Positions 1 to 13,071 of a stretch of 64,000 bases of DNA are shown in pieces. A program made the position numbers and the translations under genes. Under the pieces are notes generated by a model that ran no database searches, was not told where the DNA came from, and worked only from the letters and a program-made list of their open reading frames with translations. The first letter of the stretch is position 1. Each line of letters starts with the position of its first letter. Origin of the DNA: Spinellus fusiger (taxonomy: Eukaryota > Mucoromycota > Mucoromycetes > Mucorales > Phycomycetaceae); NCBI GenBank assembly GCA_025094145.1, contig JALLLS010000092.1:1-64000 (forward strand), written 5' to 3'.

Positions 1-3000
1 CTTGTATTTTAAACCTCAATTATCTCAGTCTGGTAACATTAACATTTACCTTTTATTAGCTATTATGTTAGTTTTCTCAATTTGAATAACCTTAGCATAT
101 TATCTATTATATTGTACTATTAAAATATTGAATCACTAAAATAAGATTATTTCCGATATATATCTGTCTATAGCAGCAGGAGTATTGCAAAATCATAGAT
201 AGGATGTGACCACTTTAAATGTATCATACTACCTTTTAACTAGGAAGAACACACATTGATTTTTCTATACTATAATTTATCTAATACCATAAATGACCTT
301 GTAAAGAAACCCCTAATGACCGGAAAAAATACCAGCTTGAAGACTCAGATCTTTTAAAGAAGATAGCAAGGAGAAGTGCTGCTATCAGTGAAGTATCTTA
401 CCTGTTTAATTGTGTTCTACTCTTCTATACATAGGCTTTTGAAGTATTAATAGACAAATAAATCATTATTATCCCATAAGAGACTTTTTTTTAAAAAAAA
501 AAGATAACTATGAATAATAGTGATGCCAAAACAATAGTGAGAAAGATCAAGCGTAATTCCTATAAAATATAGGCCTATACCAAGTGTTTAATACTGCTCT
601 ATGTTTTAATACTATGATTTTAGCACAGCTAAGATCATAGAGTGACTTATTGGATTCGAGAAGTCTGGCTAATAATACAGAATAAGGAACACAGGTGATA
701 TTTAGTAGGATCTTCTTGTCAGTGCGAGAGATAGAAGGTAGAGGTCATTAGAAAATGTCACTGATGATACAGAGATGACTAGTGGTTACAGTGGATTGCT
801 GTGGCAATGACTCTAAAGAGAGACCAACAAGGAAGATCAAAATACAAAAGGAGGACGAATACAAGAAACAGTCGACTACTTTAGCCATAGAGCCTATTAT
901 GTTCAATCATTACCATAGAGTATTGCTCGGGTCAAGGTATTTCAATATTATTAAAAAGTAGAAAACATATAGTTCTCTGCTTGTCTGAAAAGTGGTGGCA
1001 GTGACATTGGCTAATTTCCGCTGGCAGACGATATGGGTATATGCTCATTCGCCATCCATGCAAATAGAGACACCTTTATCTCTTATTTCACAGCCTTATC
1101 AAATTGTTGGCAATACATACCTCAGATTCAGATAAGGTGTCATCCACATTGACATCTATCTCTTCACCACTCTATCATAAAAGTATTAATGGCATCAACA
1201 ACACCATAGAATTACATATTTGAAGCCTATAATAACATGAAAAAAGTCAAGTATCAGTTTCTTTATTGTATTACCCTTGGCAGAGCTTAGGACTTCAATA
1301 GATTCCAGTATATGACTACAATAGGTCCATGTATTGACAGATGAGTGACTGATTACTATTTTATTTTATTTTATTTTTACATATACTTTCTGAATGGACT
1401 ATATTCTTGATCATCTCCTTGAGATTATTACTGATAGTGTAGTGTTTGATTGTTGTAGTCTCATATCTTATTCGTGTATAAGGACCTTTTGGAAGAGATG
1501 GACAATGGTATAAATCAAGTTTGTGTTAAATTGCACCATGCTTATCTGGACTATATTATTTTATTAATCTTTAGAATAAAAGATGAGTATTCGTATATTA
1601 GTACCTGAGAAATGAAATAAGGCTGGGATTTTAAGTATCATTTAAAAACTCTTTTCATTATTGCCAGATGTTTTCTCCTGATTCAACTTTACCTTCAACT
1701 TTAAGCTGCACTTGTCTTTAGCTTCTTCCTTAAATACTTCCTTTCTTCATAAGCTATTATTATTTTTTGCATCGTCAGTGATTTTCTTATTACCTACATG
1801 AATTTTTAGCAATACAAATACACATGAATAAATAATACTTTTTACGGTCTTACCTTGGCCAATTTCTGCTTGAGATTACTAGCCTTAAGATCTTCAGCAA
1901 CTGCATTGAATCTTTTCATTGTATCTTTGCCAGATTTTGGTTATATGAAGTTACAGTAAGAAATCTGTTTATTTATTTATTTAAAGGCTATAGCATGCCC
2001 TGTTGAAATGGCACATACTATTTGAAATTGTATCAGCAATGAAGAATATCCACCATCTTGAAAATAAAATAAAATTAGTTATATGAACTATGTCTAATAT
2101 GTGATATCATGTATATTAATAGTTAAATAAATAAACATGAGATGTATATAGAGAGGTGTTTATAGTAAATAACATGAGTTTTATATACTGTGTTTGTTTC
2201 TCAAAACCAGAATTTAAGAAAAGGTATTTCTCACATAAAGTTTTATATTATAATTTCAGTTGGCCTGTTATTATTATTATTATTCTACTTTCTATGTTTT
2301 CTTATATCTATTGCTTCATAAACTCTATATAAGCAGACTTTGAGCATCCTATTAATATAGAATAACTTAAGAACAATCTCCAACACCCATGTATACATCA
2401 CCAGAAAAGTAGCTGTCATTTGAATTAGCTCTATTTCTTGTGGAAGTCTTGCAAAGAATAAAAAAGTGCTGCATTATGATCCTAATGGATTGACCAGTAA
2501 GAAAGACCCCGACCCAAACCCAATGAAGCACTTAAGATTGTCCACAAAATTGAATTCATCAAAGCAATATAAATAACTAACCAGAGAAACAGTTGAGTTA
2601 TCCAGGAATTCATAAATTCCATGACACTCTCATAATACTATAATGATTAGCATGCTTTATTTATAAATATATAACTAAGAATGTCAAGTAGCCATAGATG
2701 GAGAGCTAAACTTTGTATAAAGTATTCATAGTCTGTACATAAAGAGACTTAATAAGTCCATGTAGACATCTTTTATTCACTTGTTTACCTATTCATCATT
2801 ATGACTTTAATGCGTTGGTAAGAATAGAATAGTCATAAGTAATTATATTGTATATCTATGGGTAGTTAATAATCTTTATTTCACTCTGTTAGTCATTGTC
2901 TTATATTTATATTAAATAAATAAAGACTCTCAACACTGTATATATCTTGCAAGGAAACTAACTCGATAGTCAAATGGGTCTATCATTGAACTAATGGATA

Positions 3001-3455
3001 ATGAACATTGTTCACAGATACATGTTAATAAATAAATAGAAGAAAGTATCACTGCAAATCTATCTGACTGTTCATCTCAACAGCCTTTTTGTATTTCTTA
3101 TCACCACAAAATACATATACTGTGTCTCCCACAAGACCTTTTCTGGGTGTTTGTACTTTTGTCTTTACTGTGAGGGTATTTTCTGTGTCTATTTTATTAG
3201 ACTACTTATTACTTTTAAAAGAAAAGAAATGCTATTATTGATGTTTTGTAACAGGATATAAAAATACATAACATAGTGTAGATATAATTTTATAAGAAAC
3301 CACTCACTCTACACTTCACTCTACATCTTACTGTTACTCCACTGTTACCAATTACCCTATCTCCCGACACTTCTTTTCTGTGTTTGAATTCCCAATGACT
3401 GGCTCACAATATATAAATATAAGATCCATAGCCAGTGTTTCTCTTTAAGCAGACC
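1..3455. other. A+T-rich intergenic region, no gene seen
   Basis: No open frame longer than about 60 codons with coding character is visible on either strand, and I recognise no RNA gene. The stretch is rich in short A/T runs and ATTT/AATA tandem patches. The last few hundred bases (about 3290-3455) must carry the promoter and 5' leader of the RhoGEF gene. They contain C+T-rich pyrimidine tracts (about 3300-3370), which are common before fungal transcription starts. Confidence 0.6.
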
Positions 3456-3939
3456 ATGTACCCGCCTCCTGGCTATTCACGACCTCCCTCACAAGATTAC
3501 ATTAGCATGTATCGATCCTCCAGAGTGGCGGAGACATCGAGTGCAGGCTCAACACCTTCTATTACCGAATATCCACAAAGAAGAATGCCCATGCCACTGA
3601 AACCTACGATTCCTTCTACCATTGAACGACCCAAGTATAGTACAAGTACTGGTGATGAGATACCCTTTATTCCAGTATCACCTGATTCTTCGGATGATGA
3701 GACGGATCCACCAGCACACCCGTCTCATAACCCTCCTCATATGAGCGCTGCTGCTTTGAATGCTGCTATTAACACTGTTATTCATACTCAAGACTATACA
3801 TACCAGGGGACTGTGGAGTCTCATGACTACCGAGACCAACAGCAACAAGCTCATTACCAGCAACACCAAGAGTACCCTCCTTACCAACACCAGCAACAGC
3901 AACCTCAGCCTCCACAACACTATGACTACCGAGTGTACC

Positions 3940-4000
<61 letters not shown>

Positions 4001-7000
4001 CCAGCAACACCACCAGCAACACCAGCAACACCACCACCAGCAGCAGCAACACCAAGAATATCAACCGTACTATCCATATTATCAGCAACACCAACCTCCA
4101 CAACCTTCATCACAGTACCCACCCTATTTTGTGGACTCACAACCCCAAGAATATCAACAGCATAGTGATCCCCCAGCCTACGAACAACATCACCAGCACT
4201 ACGAGCACCAAGATTACTATGATCACCACCCACTTGTTCAGCCAGGACATGCTATGCAGCCTATGCAGCCTGTAGAATTAGTGAAGCCTGTAGAACTAGT
4301 TGAGTCTATGGAATCTGTGCCTGTGGAATCTGTGCCTGTAGAATCTTTGCCTGTGGAATCTGTGCCTATGGAATCTGTGCCTGTGCCTGTGGAACCACAG
4401 CAGACACTAGACCCGCTTTTTTCTCAAGAGAATAACTATTGTCTATTATCAGTGCTCTCCAAACACTTTGTAGGCCGCATCAGTGCTCTCCAAAATGTCC
4501 GTGAATTGTTCTGTGCGAGTGAATATCCAGAATCATTTACAGGCCAAGAAGCAGTAGTAAGTGCCAAAACATACATACATACATACAAAACAACAACAAC
4601 AACAATTCTCTAACAAGAGATTAATAGACGGTACTCTACTCTCTCTTGGATGAACGTATCCCAGAAGACTACTGTGTCAAAATAGCCAAAGCCCTGATGC
4701 ATAGTAAACCCCCCTTTTCAAACCCATTCATTACTCTCAAAAGTCCATCATGACAGAATCCCTCTACAACTCTCCTGATGAAGTGTATACACTTGAGGAA
4801 GACGCTTCTTCTAATGATTTGCCTGTGGGTGTATTTACAAGTATATCCAAATGTTATGTGGATGGGTGTGAGCCTCATCAAGGTGGATGTTATGCTCCTC
4901 GGTGTCCTAACAATCCGTCTGTATTTGAAGAAGAGTTTGTGGTAAGTGAGGTGTTTTAGTCTATGGGGGTGGTGGATGGATAGATGGTAGGCGTCCCATA
5001 CACACTCATCCTTTCTTTTCTTTTCTCTTCTCTGGTGATTCTAGTCGCAAACAAGTCTTTCTCGAAGAGCCTCTATCAAATCAAACCTCTCCATAGACGC
5101 TAACATTGTAAGCAATGGATCCAAATCTCATACATACCCACACATACACCTACATACACACATACCTATTGATCTCTCTACAGTCCTATCCACATACAGC
5201 ATGGGCACAACGAGTCCCCAAGGAACTCTTGGAAGGTCTAAGCAAACGTGAAAAGGACCGCCAAGAAGCTATCAACGAACTCATCTACTCTGAAGAAGTC
5301 TATCGTGGGGATCTGGATACACTTCATGAGGTAAGCTTGATCTCTTCTACTTCCCCTCTTCTCTGTAGCTACCTACTATTCTTCAAAAGTCAACAACTTG
5401 TTTTGCTATCTATCTATCTATCTATCCATCTATATCTTAGCTATTTGCCTCTCCATTGCTCGAATCTGAACTTATTGAAGCCAAACGACGCAACGATTTT
5501 GTCCGTGAAGTCTTCAACAACTACCAAGAACTGCGCGACATCAGCACCGCCCTGTTCAAAGACCTCCTGGACCTCCAACGTCGCAACGACCAGAAATGTG
5601 TTCCCATGGTAGGCGATGTGCTTGTTCAACACATTGGCTTCTTTGAAAAGCCCTTTATGATCTATATCCCCCACGTCTCCTTGGCCGAATACATTGTCTC
5701 GGTTGAAACCTCTGGCAATGGCGAGTTCCAGCGGTTCTTGCAAGAAGCCGCCAAACACGAACGTATGCGCCGTCTTGCGCTTCGCCACTTTCTCCTCAAC
5801 CCCGTCACCCGTCTACAGCGCTACCCTCTGCTGATCGATGCCATTATGAAAAAGACAGACGAAGACCATGCTGATTATGCCTTTCTACAGCGCTGCAAGA
5901 CTGTGATTTCGGGGTTTGCAAAGCGTGCGGATGCATTGACCGAGGCGACCAAACAGCGCGTAGAGATCCTCAAGATCAACGATTGCTTGACGTGCAAGCA
6001 GGGTGAGTTCCATGATCTCCAGCTGGCAGACACCCATCGCAAGCTGTACTTCCGGGGGGACTTGAAGCGTCGCAGCAACGGCATTGAGGTCACGGAAAAG
6101 TCAGACATCCATGCCTTTGTGTTTGACCATGTCTTGTTGTTGACTAAGCAGCGCAAAACCAGTGCAGGTGAGGAGTACCGGATTTGGAAGCGTCCGATTC
6201 CCCTGCAGATGTTGTTCGTGCAGGGCAGTGGAGAGTATACAGGCAGTGGCAGCAAGTCGTACATGACCAGTACGTCGAGTTCGTACATGTTGCAGAATGC
6301 AGCCACCGCAGGGGCTACATTGACACTGTACCATCTTGGACAGCGAGGAGGCGTGTACAACTTTTTTTGTGCAAAGGTAGAAGATAAACAGAAATGGGTG
6401 GCGGCGATTGAGGATGCCAAAGTAGCATTGAAGAAGAGGCAGGGGGAGGAGGATGTGTTTGAGTTGAGTACTTTGGACGATCTCTCTTTTCGCTACACTG
6501 GGTCGACGGGTGTGTCGAATGGTCAGGGCAAGGTCAATTGCTCTGTTCCCTTTGGTACGCTACTAGTATCTTCACCCTGATAGCTCACCTGCATATGTAT
6601 CTACAGTGACAATGGAAGGAGAGTATAAGGTAGCAGTAGGTACAGAGACAGGCATGTACTTTAAGACTGTCGGCAAAAGCAACCTTCGATGTGTTATTTC
6701 GGGTGAGAATGTGATTCAATTGGGATTAATGGAGAAGTACCATATATTACTGGTCTTGACAGGTAAAGAAAGAAAGAAAGAAAGAAAGAAACCACGCGTG
6801 TAGATGTAGGTTTGAGTTGGAGGCTAAGAAAGAAAGAAAAACTACAGACAAATGCCTCAAAGCCTACCCTATTGATCTGCTGAATTCCCCCAGCAACACA
6901 CGTCCTCCTGAAAAGATATGCCATGAAATAGGCCAACACATTAGCTTCTTCCAAGTAGGCTTCTGCAATAACAGAGACCTACTGGTCCACAAGAAGCGAA

Positions 7001-7920
7001 AAAACACCTCCAGTATCTTCACTGCCTTTGAGCCCATTGGGGATTTGCGTGATCCTAAAAACAGCAAACTCCTGAACCAGAAAGTAGGCTTGTTTGGCCA
7101 AAAGACGCCTCAGACATGGTTTAAAAAATACAAGGCAAGCCTCTTCCCCCAGCTGATGACACAACTAAAAGATAAGCACAGGAATTCTATGTGGGGGCTG
7201 ATGCGAGCAATATCCACTTTTTAAAACAAAAACTGAACATTGTATGCGAACGTGGATTTGAGATTATTGATCCAGAGAATCTCAGTGTGGGAAGAGAGAT
7301 TCCTGATTCTGAAGACCCTCAGTTCAACTTTGTTCAACGCCATACTGATCCGCTCAAACCCTTGGCCATGTACCGTATTCAAGATAAGTTCTTATTGTGC
7401 TATAGTAAATTCGCATTCCATGTCAACAATCGTAATGGATCATTGGTGCCTCGTGGATCAGGAAGGTGAGGAGAAGAAGGAACCTCTTTTATTTTATATT
7501 TTATATTTTATATTTTATATTTTATATTTTATATTTTATATTGACTTGCTGGAATGCCCATGATTCTCCATAACAGACCTCCTTTACTGTGTGAATGGGA
7601 GGGCACTCCAGACCATATTGTATACTTGCACCCCTATGTGATAGCCTTTGACCAACAATTTATTGAAGTGCGCAATGCAGATACAGTAAGTAGAGGAGTA
7701 TTTCTTGGAAGAAGAAAAAGAGAGAATGTTGAGACTGTCTGTTGGGTTGCAGGGTGAATTGGTGCAGATCATACCAGGTGATAATATCCGCTTGACTTAT
7801 TACAGTGGTGGAGAAACACCTGTCATTCATGGATGTATGACACATAGCCAGAGACCTGATGTACAGTGGCTGTTTCACCTTAGCCTTAACCCACAACGTG
7901 TCTCCCATGGCCGCAAATAA
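3456..7920 (+). CDS. ROM2: Rho1 guanine nucleotide exchange factor, Rom1/Rom2 type (DEP-RhoGEF-PH-CNH)
   Basis: Activates Rho1 GTPase by GDP/GTP exchange in the cell-wall integrity pathway at the plasma membrane (family knowledge). Ten exons can be joined: 3456-4556, 4628-4941, 5045-5107, 5184-5330, 5441-6554, 6607-6762, 6848-7134, 7182-7465, 7577-7685 and 7753-7920, giving about 1,245 residues. In order they encode a long Gln/Pro/Tyr-rich N-terminus with a polyQ run; a DEP-like region beginning SFTGQEAV across the first intron; a RhoGEF (DH) domain with the helix LLNPVTRLQRYPLL; a PH domain (LYFRGDLKRR to NFFCAKVEDKQKWVAAIEDA); and a C-terminal CNH domain (VGTETGMYF, KEFYVGADASNIHFLK). The first ATG is at 3456. 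Intron 7 appears to use a GC donor at 7135. Exon 2 needs one extra base near the six-C run at 4709-4714 to stay in frame, so as read the gene carries a frameshift or a sequence error. Family call is firm; the Rom1/Rom2 distinction is not. Confidence 0.9.
3940..4059 (+). repeat. CAA/CAG trinucleotide tract encoding polyglutamine
   Basis: A nearly pure CAA run of about 20 codons (from 3940) grades into mixed CAG/CAC/CAA codons. It encodes about 20 consecutive Gln followed by a Gln/His-rich stretch inside exon 1 of the RhoGEF gene. The tract makes long open frames in all other frames and on the opposite strand; these are shadows. Confidence 0.9.
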
Positions 7921-8150
7921 ATAAACAAATAGTTTCTTTCTCTACAATATCTCTACAATAAAATAGACCTTGAGTCCATCAATGCATTAAGGGAGAAATC
8001 CGTCAAATACAAGTCACGCCAGTCACGCCAGTCATTGAGAGTCCTCGTTATTACTCTACTGGGCAATCTCTCTATTCCTACACACCCTACCCCTCAGAGT
8101 GTGACCATTCTTGCCCTTGTGTATATTGACACTTGTCACCTACTGTCTCT

Positions 8151-9616
8151 ATGGCTTCGTTTGCTGTTCCCTTCCGTCCCCAGTCCAATGCTCCTCCTTT
8201 AGTGTACGACACACCTGAATGGGCTGCACCCCCTCTCTATGACTACGGGTTTGAAATACTCAAAGGAGGTGTCCAAGTCGACAAGATGAGTCAACTTCGA
8301 AAAGACAAGCTGGTGATTGGTAAGACTCCTCTCTCTTTTTCTTTTTTCTTTTTTCCCTAGTGTTCCATAACTCACCCGTAGATAGGAAGACTTCCTCTCT
8401 GTGATATCTCACTAGAACATCCTGTAGGTAAAAAGAAAAAGAAAAAAAAAGAAAAAAAAAGAATCCACACCTTATCACTGTTCCTCATCCTTATCTTAGT
8501 CGGTCTCTCGCTACCATGCCATTGTACAATTCAACCAACAGGGCGATGGGTTTATCTATGATCTCAACAGTGCGCATGGTACTTTCCTCAACAGAACCCG
8601 TCTTCCTGCTCGCTCGCATGTGTCTATCAAGGCAGGCGATCAATTGATCTTTGGAGAAAGCACGCGTATTTGTATTTTTGATACATCAAAGCCTATCAGT
8701 GAGGCAGACATGGCAAGAGAAGAGGCCATTGCAGATCGATACAGAGCACAGCGGAAGATGGCAGCATTGCGGTTGGCACAAAAGACACAGGTGCATGAGC
8801 AAAAAGAAGAAGACCAAGGGATTTCATGGTAAGTAGAGAGAGAGAGAGAATGTGGAGACTGACGGAACTGCACAGGGGATTCAGAGAAGATGCTGAAGAG
8901 GAAGAGGAAGAGGAAGAAGAGGAAGATGCCAGTGGGACTGCGAGTGGGGATGCTGCACTGCTAAATGTCAATACAGAGAAGATGGCATTTGAAGATGCTA
9001 GTAAGTTGTATTCTCTCCTCACAGAATGACACTGATACTATTAGAAAGAAGAAGAGAAGAATTGGAGGTGATGTACGGTGATGACAATGACAATGACACC
9101 TTCTATGATCGCACAGGTAGGCTGGAAACCCCATCCACACACTCTTTCTCTGTAGACTCATCCCATCTACTCTAGTCAAGAAGAAAAAGAAGTCAGACAA
9201 GGCAGAAACCTACGATGAATTGGTAGAGAGACTGAGAATAGCCCAGGAAGAGCTAAAAGAAGTCCATGCCAAGATAAGGGACCATGAACAAGGTAACATC
9301 TCCTATGGATGGAGTTGGACTGCTTTCCATAATAACACACTTGAACTGCCCCTCCAGAAGCATCCCAAAAACCAACAGAAGAAGAGGAGAATGATCTGGA
9401 TGCGTTTATGAAGACACTCGAAAAGACAGAACAGAAACAACCCTTGGCTGTTCTCAAAAGAGACGAACAGAAACTCACAAAGGTATTCTACTGTATCTTT
9501 ACTCTACTCAAACCTCTTCTCTTTCTCTCTCTTTCTCTGCTTCTCTGCTTCTTCCTTAGGACATTGACCGCTTGAAGAAACTCGTCAAACTCACTCGACC
9601 CACCCTTCTGCACTAG
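8151..9616 (+). CDS. FHA-domain protein related to kanadaptin (SLC4A1AP)
   Basis: Eight exons join cleanly: 8151-8319, 8386-8423, 8500-8828, 8876-9000, 9045-9116, 9176-9292, 9358-9482 and 9560-9616. They total 1032 nt, or 343 residues. An N-terminal FHA domain (about residues 40-125) has the phosphothreonine-binding signature: IGRLPLCDI, then HPSVSRYHA, and SAHGTFLN near the end. It is followed by a charged helical region, a run of about ten glutamates, the motif DTFYDRT that is typical of kanadaptin C-terminal regions, a KKKKK patch and a coiled coil (YDELVERLRIAQEELKEV). Animal kanadaptin is nuclear and is reported in association with splicing and RNA factors; the fungal role is not established. 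The start is the first ATG in the FHA frame. The stop lies only ten bases from the stop of the convergent Nudix gene. Confidence 0.82.
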
Positions 9617-9626
9617 AATAGAGTAA

Positions 9627-10562
9627 TTAAAGCAGGTCGTGGTCTGTCAAGTACGTCAATGCCATCCATGCTGTCTGCACACTGGGCAGCATCACATGAC
9701 CACGCATAATAAACGACTTGATGTCCTCTATTGACACTGTAGGGCATACTTGGATACACTCTTCTGCATCACGTGCAAGTGGCTGGTGGTCGGGCTGTGG
9801 GTCAATGCACAGATAAGGAATAAACCTGTTCTTGCCCCATTTGAGTTCACTGATCCCATCAGGCTGGTCCTCGGGCAAAAGAGAAATCCACCTGCCCTGA
9901 TGAAGTCTTGCTTCTTCAGACAGTTCGTGTTGGGCTGTTTCCAATGGACTGTGTGGTATTATTGAGTCATCAGTATGTGTGTGTGTGTGTGTGTTGAATA
10001 GAAATAGAAGCTACCTGCTGTGTTTTCTACGGTCATAGGAACCAGCAACACATGTGTATTTCTGTTGGATTCAGTGGCTGTGTCAGTCTACAGTAAGAAA
10101 CTTACAATTTCATTGGTGCCCTGGGCATACTCTTTCAATAGACAGGTTGTTTTCTTATGGGGTGAGTCGCTTCTTTATAGAGATGGATATCACCTACCGT
10201 GACCGTGTCAAATGTAAAGACAGTAACAAACGTAGGGTAGGGTGTGTCATGACCAACAACATCCCACTCAATCACTCGTCCATCACTGAACTGGGTCTGT
10301 CGGTTCCATACAGTAATAAACCTAAGGATAAGTCAATGTTGGTGGTGGAGAGCTACCTTTTGTGCGTGACTGTCTCCTTTAGTACAGTAGCAGCAGTGCC
10401 TTGTGTGTTAATATCCAAGGGTAGGTCTGACATGATGTACAGGGCCAAGAAACTTCCTTTGCTGGTGGATTTTGTCTGGCTGTACACGTGAACCTGATCA
10501 AGTTGAAGCCACTTCCTATTGGGCATGAGGTTCCGAACATTAGATGTCCTTCTCCCAAGCAT
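9627..10562 (-). CDS. Nudix-family hydrolase with a degenerate Nudix box
   Basis: Minus-strand exons with matching phases: 10562-10357, 10321-10198, 10153-10106, 10061-10015 and 9948-9627. Conserved stretches are RVIEWDVVGHD, LLKEYAQGTNEI, then the Nudix-box region AGSYDRRKHSSPLETAQHEL followed by SEEARL. The usual REUxEExGU core reads HELSEEARL, so the Arg and the final Gly are replaced and only part of the acidic set remains. This family hydrolyses nucleoside diphosphates linked to another moiety, for example ADP-ribose or NADH; the substrate here cannot be told. An in-frame segment of exon 1, about 10368-10490, may be an extra intron (from after WLQLDQVH to before ETVTHKR), because the conserved fold continues across it. 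The start at 10562 is one of several in-frame ATGs (10622, 10562, 10526). Confidence 0.75.
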
Positions 10563-12708
10563 GTGGCTGTGTAATGTGTTATCTTTCATCCCTCTATTCT
10601 TCCCATAGCAACTGTCCTTCATAGGTCAGTGTGAGTTGCTATGGAAACACTCCAAGAATACGTCGTGGCTTGTTTATTAGAAGGGGTGGTCTATATATTC
10701 TTTCTTTCTTTTATTATTCCTATTTCCAACAGTATTATTCTAGGGCCATTGTCTTATTTACATTTTAACAGTCCCCTCTACACGCATAGCCCTACAATGG
10801 AGATCAAGTATCACAAACAGCATGACAATGTATAATTTATATTAACGAGCACAAAAGAAAAAGAGGAGACAAAGACAAAAGAGTCAGCTTACTCAAAGAG
10901 GCCTCCTTGATCCTTCTCTCTCTTTCTCTGTGTGTGCATGTGTGTGTGTGTGTAAACAAGATAGAACACTCTACAAAGGACACCCATATGTCTTTCTTTT
11001 TTTATATAGTCTGTACCTAGGAGAACGGAGAAGCGTCGGCAATAACCTCCACTACCCATGGCATTGTAGGAATAAAAGAGATCGAGTGATATAATGTAAT
11101 AGTATAGATTATATCGGGAAATAATAGCATAAATACACTAGAACGGCAATAGAAAACATATTTATATAAAAAAATAAGAATAATATTAATATTAATACAT
11201 TTTACACAAGAACAAGTCTTTGTTATCTAGAAATGACAATGTGCCACTCTAATATGAGGACTAGGGAAATATGTTCTTACACTCTGATCTATGAGACTGT
11301 TATTCCACCAATATTATTATGATTCTAGGTAGGACTGAACTTCACCATGAGATCATTTTTCGGTAGATCTATTCTTCAATCTCTTCTTTTGTCTCTATGA
11401 AAATGGCTTTTTTTTTCTTTCTTTTTAGATCAATGAATTGAATTTGAATTTGAATATAATAGTGTTATTATAGTCACTATTTCTGTCTTTCTTTTGATAC
11501 ACCACCGTCAAGGAATCCCATGTTTATGGCGGTTGTGGTAGAGAGAGTAGAGAGAGAGAGTAAAGTATAGCCTATAGGTTCTGTATTATAGTGGCTATAC
11601 ACTATTGACACTATTGACACATATTCTCTATTTCAGACAGAGACATAAACTCACCATGGCTACAGTCAGAATAGGAAACTGCACCACACAATAGAGCCAG
11701 GTTCCTTTTGGCTTTTTTTTTTTTTTCTTTTTTTCTTTTTTTCCAGGTTGCCATTTCAAGAATACAATATTCGTCATAGGAAATGAAATGGACTCATTTC
11801 TTCCAAAGACCATTGACATTTCCCTGTTGAGTCTATTCAAGCAACACAGCATAATCCAATACATTCTATAATAATAATAATAACACTAATAATAGTAATT
11901 GTAAGCCTCTTGGTGACAAAAGCAGGAACATCTGGGCCATGCACTACCATCAAAGAGTGTGGGGTGTGATCTTCCTAATTATTATTTTCTGCTGTGTGGA
12001 GGCACCGTCCACCACTGAAGAAAAAGACACTCGTGGGAAAGTAAGAGGTAAGGGGAGGGAAAAACATCCGACCCTTCCTTAAGATCCAAGGGGCAGTCCT
12101 AAATTGGGTATAGCTTGTTTTATCTTGTTTTATTTCATCTTCTTTAATTTGTACTTTTGCTTGTGACATGACACGGGTGACTTCACTGTGTGACACGCAA
12201 AAGACGCCCTTCACACTGATGAATTAACGGACCCTGAATATGAATCCATTGTAGGTGATACTAATTGGAAAAGGACAGGCCGTTTTCTTGTTCTTGTACT
12301 CCGATGAAAAAAAAAGCCTAAGAAATCCATCTCCTAGGCGACCGTCCATTGTGATGATTGGCTGTGATCGCTGCTCACCACGTCCTTTCATTAATACTAG
12401 TTACACGCATATATCTGTGTGCATTTCTCATGGACCAATCATCATGGGGTGTAGTGCTACTGTATGAATGGACCTGTCTTATCCCCCACATGAAAAAAAA
12501 ACAAAAAAAAACAAACAAACAAACAGGAAAATACACAAGGCAGGAAGGGAAGAAAGATGAGTATCCTTTTTTATTTTATTTTTATTTTTTATTTTTAACT
12601 TTTACTGCTTCAAAAAGACAAGTTCCCACTCCGGTCCCTATTGATTTGCTATTTTACTAAGTCACAGAACCTTAAGAACACAACAAACATTGGACCTTTT
12701 TTGTTTTG
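10563..12708. other. Intergenic region between Nudix gene and GATA gene, no gene seen
   Basis: Holds the upstream region of the Nudix gene and about 1.5 kb of probable regulatory DNA before the GATA factor. It contains homopolymer and microsatellite patches: (TG)n near 10940, T-runs near 11712-11742, and A-rich runs near 12490-12530. Short open frames here have no coding character and no recognisable domain. Confidence 0.5.
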
Positions 12709-13040
12709 ATGGACACTCATTATACAAAAGCTACGCGGGACGTCACATTACCTACACTTGCTGTAGAGACTATACTATCAGAGTCACTGTTTCCGTCCTC
12801 ACCATGTCCGCGGGAAGAGACACAGGTGGACTCAGACACAAAAGATCCGCTGGCGGCTCAAGTGTGGCGTCTGTATACAAAGGCAAAAGATACCCTGCCT
12901 AATGGGTCAAGGCTAGAGAACCTGACGTGGCGCATGATGGCCATGACACTTCGAAAGAAGGCAGAGGAGAAGGAAAAGCAGAGCAGAGCAGAGGCAGAAG
13001 TACCTACTACTACCAACACTACCAACACTACCAACACCAT

Positions 13041-13071
<31 letters not shown>

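Noticed and set aside
3678..4275. Long frames on both strands across the CAA/CAG tract (poly-Leu, poly-Asn, poly-Val products)
   Set aside because: They exist only because a trinucleotide repeat is open in every frame; the plus-strand polyQ frame continues into the RhoGEF gene.
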